NCBI GenBank assembly: GCA_020063545.1 | Contig: JAGUUF010000247.1 | Span: 1 to 5,027 of the forward strand | DNA from: Cytophagales bacterium | GTDB taxonomy: Bacteria > Bacteroidota > Bacteroidia > Cytophagales > Cyclobacteriaceae | Direction of reading: 5' to 3' | DNA: 5,027 nucleotides | In this document: piece after piece, positions 1 through 5,027 of the stretch | Layout of the letters: the number at the start of each line of letters is the position of its first letter | Position numbering within the stretch: the stretch's first letter is position 1 | Made by a program: the position numbers and the translations under genes | Notes under the pieces: model-generated | What the model was told of the DNA's origin: nothing | The model's input: only the letters and a program-made list of their open reading frames with translations | Database searches by the model: none

Positions 1-2036
1 AGTCCTTCCAGCATTGCTGTGAATTCGCCATTCAGCAGCAATTCAGAAGGGTTGGGCGGGTGGGGCCCGGAAGGAATAAAATCGAAATTGTCAATGGTTG
101 TATTGAGCAGGCATTCCTGCCAGGAATTTTTCTTAATCAGGATGGTGCTTACGCCTTTGCTCTGATCGGAATCGTTTACCGGTAGGTTTGCTTTTGGTTT
201 ACGCATGTCAAGGTCAAGCAAAACAACCTTTTTCCTTGAGAGCGCCACAATGCCGCCTAAGTTCATGGCCAGAAAGGATTTTCCTTCGCCCGAAACCGTT
301 GAGGAAATCGCAATTATTTTTTTTGCCGATGCCGGGCTGAAGAAATCCAGGTTGGTGCGTAACGTCCGGATGGCCTCGCTGACCATGGATTTGGGATGGT
401 TAACGATGAAAACACCTGGTTCGGCCGGCCCCCGGAAGGCGGGCACCACACCGAGCATGGGCACACCGGCTGCGCGTTCAACTTCATACACGTTTGTAAT
501 CTTATCGTTGGCCAGGTACAGCAAGCCGACAAACACAAATGAAAGAACTATACCGGCTACAAAACCGATTGCATGTATAAGTAATCGTTGAGGGGCTATG
601 GGTTTTTGCGGAAAATCGGCCGTGGATAGAATTTTAAAGTCGGGAGTACTTCCGGCTTTGGCAATTTCGAATTCCGATTTGCGCTGCATCAGGGTGAGGT
701 AAAGCTCTTCGTAGAGTTTGTAGTAGCGGGCTTTTTTGCTGAACTGCGTATTTTTATCGGGCATGCCGGCAAACTCGTTTTCCAGCGAAGTTTTTGATTT
801 GGTAAGGTCCTGTAGTCGTTTCAGTAGTTCAGATTTTAGTTCGGTAAGTTGGGTGTAGACCTTCTTCCGAATGCTTTCTATCTCGGCTTCTTTTTGCCTG
901 AATGCAAACGTGCTTTCGCTGTACGAAAGCTTCATTTTGTCCATATCAAGGTACAGTTCCTGGAGTTTTTCAATATGCTTGTTGATGTAATCCGGGAAAA
1001 CAGAACGCTGCGATGTGCTCAGGTAAAAAGCGTTCCCGGCAAGGGCATCAATAAGCCTGTTTACTTCTGTAATTCTGCGACTGGTTTCATACCGTTGCGA
1101 ATCGATTTTATTAATCAATGAAATGGTTCGCTTCAGGTCTTCAGTCAGGTTACTGGTTTTGTTTTTCAGGGTAAACGTTTCGAAATAATCCTCGAACTGA
1201 CCCATTTGCTGCTCAATCTGGCTGAGTTCGTTGTTGAGCCACGTGATTTTTTGAAGGTTGGCCAGGTTTTTCTGGGCGTTGCTGTAGCGCAGGTAAAGGG
1301 AGTCGATACCGTTTACAAGATCCTGGGCTTTAATTGGGTTGCTGTCGCGGAACGACACGCGGATGGTGTTGGCATTTACATTCAGCGGCTCAACGGTCAG
1401 GTTGTTCATCATGTAATCCAGCAGGGCCTGCCTGCTGTTAATAACAAATGAGTACTGGTTCTCCGGTTCAAAAGCCGGACTCGCTTTCTTTCGGATGGTA
1501 AGCGAAAAATCGCGTGTAGTAAGCGGCTTGTCAAACTCGCCTTCGAAAGCCACACCATAGGCCGGTACGCGCAGCCGGTAGGCACTGGCAGCCGGTTCAA
1601 TTAGAAAGGGGATGTCGTAGTATGCAGGATTGGTAAGTTGATGCTGTACAAGAAAAGGTGAACTGGTATGCAATTCGGTATTCAGTATTTTGCCGATGCT
1701 GTAATAGCTTACATGCAGGTTAAGGGAATCAATTACGCTGCTAAGAAATAATTTCGATTTGATGGTCTCTATTTCGGCCGAGATAATATTAACGTTCTGC
1801 CGTTCAGGAACGATCTCGCGTATCCCCAGTTCGGTGGCATCCTGCTTCACATCCAGTTTAATTTCCGACACCGACTCGTACAGGTCTTTGGTATAGCGCA
1901 GGTAAAAGTAAGCGGTGGCATTGGTAAACAAAATAATCAGCGCAATCCAAACAAGGTTTGTCCTGACGATGATTTTAAGTTTATTAAAATCAATGTTTTC
2001 AGTCGAAGATTGGCCTATGTTTTTTTCCGGGCTCAA
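1..2036 (-). CDS. wzc: Wzc-like polysaccharide chain-length determinant / tyrosine autokinase (partial, C-terminus outside window)
   Basis: Inner-membrane co-polymerase that sets polymer length and, through cycles of tyrosine autophosphorylation, works with the Wza exporter. The frame is open for 678 codons and runs off base 1. Visible in order: a short cytoplasmic N-terminus; TM1 at about residues 28-46 (LVWIALIILF); a Wzz-like periplasmic domain with charged, coiled-coil-prone stretches (about 240-290 and 330-460); a proline-rich GNVR-type segment (P476-QKPIAP-482); TM2 at about 485-508; then a BY-kinase domain. The kinase shows SEAIRTLRTNL (553-563), Walker A SGEGKS (582-587, K586), Walker A' LLDLDMRKP (606-614) and PPNPSELL (660-667). 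Walker B and the C-terminal tyrosine cluster are expected beyond the window edge. The start is TTG at 2036-2034: no in-frame ATG occurs before the Wzz region, and AGGA lies 6 nt upstream. It lies 8 bp after the wza stop. The periplasmic part (about 440 aa) is longer than in E. coli Wzc, as I recall that family. Family assignment is very secure; the exact start less so. Confidence 0.95.
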   Translation of the reverse strand, partial: MSPEKNIGQSSTENIDFNKLKIIVRTNLVWIALIILFTNATAYFYLRYTKDLYESVSEIKLDVKQDATELGIREIVPERQNVNIISAEIETIKSKLFLSSVIDSLNLHVSYYSIGKILNTELHTSSPFLVQHQLTNPAYYDIPFLIEPAASAYRLRVPAYGVAFEGEFDKPLTTRDFSLTIRKKASPAFEPENQYSFVINSRQALLDYMMNNLTVEPLNVNANTIRVSFRDSNPIKAQDLVNGIDSLYLRYSNAQKNLANLQKITWLNNELSQIEQQMGQFEDYFETFTLKNKTSNLTEDLKRTISLINKIDSQRYETSRRITEVNRLIDALAGNAFYLSTSQRSVFPDYINKHIEKLQELYLDMDKMKLSYSESTFAFRQKEAEIESIRKKVYTQLTELKSELLKRLQDLTKSKTSLENEFAGMPDKNTQFSKKARYYKLYEELYLTLMQRKSEFEIAKAGSTPDFKILSTADFPQKPIAPQRLLIHAIGFVAGIVLSFVFVGLLYLANDKITNVYEVERAAGVPMLGVVPAFRGPAEPGVFIVNHPKSMVSEAIRTLRTNLDFFSPASAKKIIAISSTVSGEGKSFLAMNLGGIVALSRKKVVLLDLDMRKPKANLPVNDSDQSKGVSTILIKKNSWQECLLNTTIDNFDFIPSGPHPPNPSELLLNGEFTAMLEG

Positions 2037-2042
2037 CGCAAT

Positions 2043-2046
2043 TCCT
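2043..2046 (-). promoter_or_regulatory. Putative ribosome binding site supporting the TTG start of wzc
   Basis: The minus strand reads AGGA here, followed by a 6-nt spacer (ATTGCG) and then TTG. It overlaps the TAG stop codon of the upstream wza gene, which fits translational coupling. Shine-Dalgarno use is generally weak in Bacteroidota, so this is supporting evidence for the start rather than proof. Confidence 0.45.
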
Positions 2047-2803
2047 ATAATGTCGAAATAACAATAACAAGTGTTGTAAGGCTTGTAACCAGCGAAATTA
2101 AGTTTACGTAATCGCGCAGGGCTTCGCTCACCGGTCTTCTTATGGGTTCTATATATACAATATCGCCCGGTTCTACGATCATGTTGGTACGGGTATACCC
2201 GTCAAGCGTGCTTAAGTCGGCAATATAAAATTCGTTATTGCGCAGTATCCGTATGGTATGGGCTTTGCTGTCGCGATCAAGGCCACCGGCAAGGGCAATG
2301 GCCTCAACCAAGGTAGTGTTTTCGTTTTCGAGGGGGATGACCTTGCTAACCGGCAGCCCCAGTACGATGACCCGCTTATTGGTAAACGTAAGGTTAACAA
2401 ACGGCTGTGTGTAGTATTCGGCATACGATTTTTGGAGGATTTCTTCGGCTTGCCGGATGGTGAGACCATTAACGTTTACCTCGCCAATCATCGGGAATTT
2501 AACAACACCGTTTATGTCGACAAGGTAATTCGGATCGGGCCTGAGTTGTGTACTCTGGTTGGGTATTTCGCGCAGCAAGGTATAATTGGGATCGATAATT
2601 AATTCGCCCCGGTTGGTATATACCCGCAGTTTCAGTAAATCGTTTGGCCGGATAACATAGTTTTGCTCAGCCATGGCGGCCTGTTGCTGAAGTTTCGTTG
2701 CATCATCGTATTTAAACATGATGTTTTGCCTGTACGATGCGCATGACAACTGGAGTAATCCGGGAATAAGGATAATCAGGAAACCTCGGAAATTCTTTTT
2801 CAC
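2045..2803 (-). CDS. wza: Wza-like polysaccharide export outer-membrane lipoprotein
   Basis: Forms the export channel through which capsule or exopolysaccharide leaves the periplasm, working with the Wzc homologue encoded next. The 252-aa product begins with a lipoprotein signal (KK, hydrophobic core, lipobox LQLSC with C21 as the lipidated residue). A Poly_export (PF02563-type) domain spans about 48-140 (start YVIRPNDLLKLRVY; DINGVVKFPMIGEVNVNGLT at 96-115). One SLBB domain spans about 144-220 (VIVLGLPVSKVIPL, then VEAIALAGGL, closing EPGDIVYIEP). A hydrophobic C-terminal helix covers about 231-252. The protein is shorter than E. coli Wza (about 380 aa), but short single-SLBB forms are common in Bacteroidota. 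The start codon is GTG: the next in-frame Met (M29) would remove the signal and lipobox. It begins 13 bp after the rfbC stop with no convincing Shine-Dalgarno. The function call is firm; the polymer exported cannot be told from sequence. Confidence 0.95.
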   Translation of the reverse strand: MKKNFRGFLIILIPGLLQLSCASYRQNIMFKYDDATKLQQQAAMAEQNYVIRPNDLLKLRVYTNRGELIIDPNYTLLREIPNQSTQLRPDPNYLVDINGVVKFPMIGEVNVNGLTIRQAEEILQKSYAEYYTQPFVNLTFTNKRVIVLGLPVSKVIPLENENTTLVEAIALAGGLDRDSKAHTIRILRNNEFYIADLSTLDGYTRTNMIVEPGDIVYIEPIRRPVSEALRDYVNLISLVTSLTTLVIVISTL

Positions 2804-2816
2804 AACAAGCGCGCGG

Positions 2817-3371
2817 TTAATCGCGTGAAATTACAGATTTTCTCAACAACTCGTCCAGGGTGGGCAGGCTGCTGTCTTTGGCGGAGAGGATTGGGTTGGT
2901 AAACGGCCAGGGTATTCCGAGGTTGGGGTCGTTCCAGATAATGCCGGCTTCTGCCGCAGGCTGGTAAAAGGAAGTACTCTTATATATAAAGAGTGAATCT
3001 TCCAGTGCGGCAAATCCGTGTGCAAAACCTTCGGGAACCATGAGCATGTTGTGCTTGTCGGAATCAAGCACGCACGTGTGCCACTTGCCGAACGTGGATG
3101 AACCCTTTCGTAAATCAACAACCACGTCCAGTACCTTGCCTTGCAGCACACTTACCAGTTTGGCCTGCTGGTAAGGGGGAAGTTGAAAATGAAGTCCCCG
3201 CACCACACCTTTTTTTGAAAAAGAAATATTCTCCTGGGTAAATGCATCGGTAATGCCGGCCTTCGCAAACTCGTTTTTCTTAAAAAATTCGAAGAACCAG
3301 CCCCGGTTATCGCTGTAAATAACCGGTTGGATTTCAAGTAAACCACCAATTCCCGTCTCAACAATCTGCAT
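2817..3371 (-). CDS. rfbC: dTDP-4-dehydrorhamnose 3,5-epimerase (RmlC/RfbC family)
   Basis: A cytoplasmic cupin-fold epimerase that converts dTDP-4-keto-6-deoxy-D-glucose to dTDP-4-keto-L-rhamnose, the third step of dTDP-L-rhamnose synthesis. The 184-aa length matches the family. Visible signatures are the RG-WFFEFF start (R23-F30), QENISFSKKGVVRGLHFQ with the catalytic-type His at H61, K71, VVDLRKGS (84-91), VPEGFAHGF (112-120, H118), YK at 130-131 with Y130 in the position of the catalytic tyrosine, WNDP (146-149) and LSAKD (162-166), whose Asp matches the His-Asp dyad residue. All key residues are therefore present and it should be active. ATG start at 3371; a purine-rich AAGAGAG precedes it at very short spacing and overlaps the upstream gene's stop. 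It lies 6 bp after the glycosyltransferase and 13 bp before wza. No rfbA, rfbB or rfbD lies in the window. A related 3-epimerase or 3,5-epimerase acting on another dTDP-4-keto sugar cannot be excluded. Confidence 0.94.
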   Translation of the reverse strand: MQIVETGIGGLLEIQPVIYSDNRGWFFEFFKKNEFAKAGITDAFTQENISFSKKGVVRGLHFQLPPYQQAKLVSVLQGKVLDVVVDLRKGSSTFGKWHTCVLDSDKHNMLMVPEGFAHGFAALEDSLFIYKSTSFYQPAAEAGIIWNDPNLGIPWPFTNPILSAKDSSLPTLDELLRKSVISRD

Positions 3372-3377
3372 GCTCTC

Positions 3378-4490
3378 TTAAGAACCGGATTTAATTTCCG
3401 AAAGAGCTTCAAGGTATTTATTTATAACGACAGATTCGTCAAAGCCGGCTTCCATTTTCTTTCTACCGTTTTGGCCGAATTGGCTGAGTGTTTCCTGATC
3501 GAGCATGGCCATCTTCCGCATTTTATCGGCCAGGTCGTCTGCATCTTTAAGGTTGCACAAAAACCCGTTTACCTGGTCTTCAACCACCTGGCTGCAGCCC
3601 GGCACATTGGTAGCAATAATAGGTCGCGATATGCTGGCTGCTTCCAGTAATGTTCTGGGGGTTCCTTCGCGATAGGAGGGGAGTACCACGCAGTGTGCCT
3701 GCTGAATAAACCTGCGCACATCTTCGGTGGTGCCCAGGTATTCAATGGTGCCTGAGCGTATCCATTCATCAACAATTGCTTTGCTTATGCCGCGCTTGTG
3801 CTCTTCATCAATGGCACCCAGTATCTGGAATTTTGCGTTAACGCCTTCAGCTTTAAGTTTTTTAACCGCATCCACATATTCCAGCACACCTTTATCGGTA
3901 ATAAGCCTTGAAATAAGCAAAAAGGTAAACGCACCCTCACGCTTCAATGGTGCCGGCAAGAACCGCGTTAAGTCAATGCCCGAACCCGGCAACAAATCCA
4001 CGCGATGCTCCGGCACCAGCCTTTTGGTGAGGAACAGGTTAAGGTCATCGGGGTTCTGAAAAAAAACTTTGCGGGCAAACCGGAAACTAAGCCGGTATAG
4101 AAATACGGCTACCCGCGAGATAAAATCGTTTTTCAGGAAGGCCGTACCTAACCCGCACACATTACTAATTACCGGTATGCGCAACCAGGCAGCAGCCAGG
4201 GTTCCGTAAACATTTGGTTTAATGGTATAATGCAGGATGACATCGGGTTTAACCCGTTTGTAAATGGAACGCAATTCAAAAATGAGGGCAAAATCTTTAA
4301 GCGGGTTGGCACCCCGGCTGTCCATTTTTACTTCATGATGGGTACATCCTGCTTCTATGAGCCTGGGAGTATAGTCGTCATTGGGGGCAACCGTATGAAC
4401 ATCATGTCCCTGGGCCTGCAGGGATTTTATAAGGTTCATCCTGAAATTAAAGATATTCCAGGACGTGTTCAGCACAACGGCAATTCGCAT
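3378..4490 (-). CDS. GT4-family glycosyltransferase (PglA-like, capsule/EPS assembly)
   Basis: Predicted cytoplasmic or membrane-associated retaining glycosyltransferase that adds one sugar from a nucleotide-sugar donor to an undecaprenyl-linked repeat unit. The 370-aa length fits a GT-B fold. The N-terminal acceptor domain starts MRIAVVLNTSWNIFNFR and carries HYTIKPNVYGTLAA (87-100), typical of the PglA-like branch. The C-terminal donor domain (Glycos_transf_1 type) has LPGSGID (167-173), ISRLITDKG with R195 and K200 in the donor-phosphate positions, and REGTPRTLLEAAS, where E275 and E283 form the EX7E motif. There is no signal peptide. ATG start at 4490 without a clear Shine-Dalgarno. It is the first gene after the divergent intergenic region, so probably the first gene of the operon, and it ends 6 bp before rfbC. 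Fold and class are secure; donor and acceptor sugars cannot be read from the sequence, so no gene symbol is given. Confidence 0.93.
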   Translation of the reverse strand: MRIAVVLNTSWNIFNFRMNLIKSLQAQGHDVHTVAPNDDYTPRLIEAGCTHHEVKMDSRGANPLKDFALIFELRSIYKRVKPDVILHYTIKPNVYGTLAAAWLRIPVISNVCGLGTAFLKNDFISRVAVFLYRLSFRFARKVFFQNPDDLNLFLTKRLVPEHRVDLLPGSGIDLTRFLPAPLKREGAFTFLLISRLITDKGVLEYVDAVKKLKAEGVNAKFQILGAIDEEHKRGISKAIVDEWIRSGTIEYLGTTEDVRRFIQQAHCVVLPSYREGTPRTLLEAASISRPIIATNVPGCSQVVEDQVNGFLCNLKDADDLADKMRKMAMLDQETLSQFGQNGRKKMEAGFDESVVINKYLEALSEIKSGS

Positions 4491-4567
4491 AGGTTAAGAT
4501 TAAAGCAACATGCTTCGCCAAAAGGATAAAACGAGGGGTCCAGTGGTTCAGCCAAGCGTTGAATGGG

Positions 4568-4575
4568 CAAAAGTA
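4568..4575 (-). promoter_or_regulatory. Candidate -7 element of a Bacteroidota-type promoter for the EPS operon
   Basis: The minus strand reads TACTTTTG, an exact match to the TAnnTTTG -7 consensus known for Bacteroidota housekeeping promoters. It lies about 77 bp upstream of the glycosyltransferase ATG, in the only intergenic region able to drive the four-gene operon. Weak point: no TTG -33 element sits at the usual distance of about 20 bp; the nearest upstream TTG (4605-4603) is 27 nt away. The surrounding A/T-run could produce such a match by chance. Confidence 0.35.
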
Positions 4576-4591
4576 AAAAAAAGTAACCGGC

Positions 4592-4619
4592 ACGGGAAAT
4601 CCCAATTGCACATTCCCGT
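4592..4619. repeat. 7-bp inverted repeat in the divergent intergenic region (possible operator or hairpin)
   Basis: ACGGGAA (4592-4598) and TTCCCGT (4613-4619) are perfect reverse complements separated by 14 bp that include the palindrome CAATTG (4603-4608). The repeat lies just upstream of the candidate -7 element for the minus-strand operon and ends 15 bp before the hflX start. That position would suit a regulator of either gene. It could equally be chance in a 144-bp region. It lacks a following T-run on the plus strand, so it is not a good terminator. Confidence 0.3.
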
Positions 4620-4634
4620 AAACTTGCCGAATAA

Positions 4635-5027
4635 ATGAGCAGCAAGCAGGCCATATTGGTTGCATTAGGAAATACCCGCCAGCCGGAGGTTACCGAAGAA
4701 CATTTAAATGAACTTGCATTTTTAGCCGAAACAGCCGGTATAACCGCAGCAGGCAGGTTGGTACAAAACCTGCCTAAACCCGATGGCCGTACGTTTATCG
4801 GCAAAGGCAAACTGGCCGAACTTAAAGCTATGGTTACAGCAAAAAAGGCCGGCAATATTATTTTTGATGATGACCTGTCGCCCTCCCAGCTTCGAAACCT
4901 CGAACGGGAGTTTAACCCGAAAGAAGCTGAAGCAACCATTCGTATTTACGACCGCAGCCTGCTGATTCTTGACATCTTTTTATCGCGTGCAAAAACCGCC
5001 CAGGCCCGCACCCAGGTTGAACTGGCC
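4635..5027 (+). CDS. hflX: Ribosome-associated GTPase HflX (partial, N-terminal 131 residues)
   Basis: HflX is a cytoplasmic Obg-HflX superfamily GTPase that binds the 50S subunit and splits stalled or hibernating ribosomes, notably under heat stress. Only the N-terminal nucleotide-binding-like domain is in the window; the frame is open through the last base, giving exactly 131 codons of a protein usually about 400 aa. Family motifs seen are TFIGKGKLAEL (53-63), FDDDLSPSQLRNLE (77-90), and DRSLLILDIFLSRAKTAQAR (106-125) running into TQVELA (126-131). The G-domain motifs G1-G4 are expected beyond the window. The start is ATG at 4635; the product begins MSSKQAILVALG, as expected for the family, and there is no clear Shine-Dalgarno upstream. 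It is transcribed away from the polysaccharide operon and is probably functionally unrelated to it. The family call is very secure. Confidence 0.95.
   Translation, partial: MSSKQAILVALGNTRQPEVTEEHLNELAFLAETAGITAAGRLVQNLPKPDGRTFIGKGKLAELKAMVTAKKAGNIIFDDDLSPSQLRNLEREFNPKEAEATIRIYDRSLLILDIFLSRAKTAQARTQVELA

Noticed and set aside
849..1451. Plus-strand open frames of 90 and 81 codons inside the wzc region
   Set aside because: They are antisense to the continuous wzc frame, which I translated without a break; there is no independent support for them.
2258..2602. A 114-codon plus-strand open frame inside wza
   Set aside because: It lies wholly antisense to the SLBB and Poly_export coding region, and its sequence resembles no family I know.
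2812..2825. Small CGCG-TTAAC-like hairpin (CGCG arms, 6-nt loop) at the rfbC stop / wza start
   Set aside because: The stem is only 4 bp with no T-run, and it sits inside a 13-bp gap of an evident operon; not a credible terminator.
4619..4626. TAAACTTG as a possible -7 element for hflX on the plus strand
   Set aside because: It has one mismatch to TAnnTTTG, no TTG at the right distance upstream, and would leave an almost leaderless transcript; too weak to list as a promoter.
4469..4939. A 156-codon open frame on the minus strand opposite the start of hflX
   Set aside because: It overlaps the clearly recognisable hflX frame antisense, has low-complexity Ser/Ala/Leu-rich composition, and shows no family resemblance; it is a shadow frame.
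1..5027. Mobile elements, CRISPR arrays, tRNA or other RNA genes
   Set aside because: Nearly every base is accounted for by five coding regions, and I saw no direct-repeat arrays, transposase fragments or tRNA-like stem patterns.

Overview
The window most likely comes from a member of the Bacteroidota, probably a Cytophagales-like environmental bacterium. This is an inference from three things. The Wza homologue is short (about 250 aa), is a lipoprotein, and ends in a C-terminal hydrophobic helix. The Wzc homologue fuses its chain-length and kinase domains in the style usual for that phylum. Shine-Dalgarno sites are weak or absent, and there is a TAnnTTTG-type -7 element upstream of the operon. 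Coding density is very high, with no gene-free stretch above about 145 bp.

Layout: bases 1-4490 hold four tightly packed minus-strand genes, transcribed right to left. In transcription order they are a GT4-family glycosyltransferase (4490-3378), an RfbC/RmlC-type dTDP-sugar 3,5-epimerase (3371-2817), a Wza-like outer-membrane polysaccharide export lipoprotein (2803-2045), and a Wzc-like chain-length determinant/tyrosine autokinase (2036 to beyond base 1; its C-terminus is outside the window). The gaps between them are 6, 13 and 8 bp, so they almost certainly form one operon. A 144-bp divergent intergenic region (4491-4634) follows. It carries a possible minus-strand promoter and a 7-bp inverted repeat. 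The plus-strand gene hflX (4635 to beyond 5027) then begins, encoding the N-terminal third of a ribosome-associated GTPase.

How the genes work together: the epimerase makes a nucleotide-sugar intermediate (dTDP-4-keto-L-rhamnose or a relative). The glycosyltransferase adds a sugar to a growing lipid-linked repeat unit. Wzc in the inner membrane and Wza in the outer membrane form the trans-envelope polymerisation-control and export machine. This is one edge of a Wzx/Wzy-type capsule or exopolysaccharide locus. The flippase, polymerase, initiating transferase and the other dTDP-sugar genes are not in the window. hflX looks like an unrelated housekeeping gene at the edge of the locus.

I translated the long wzc reading frame by hand from base 2036 to base 3 and found no interruption. 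I found no RNA genes, mobile elements, CRISPR arrays or clear terminators. I see no previously undescribed system here. The points worth a second look are non-ATG starts on both export genes, the divergent control region, and the isolated rfbC.
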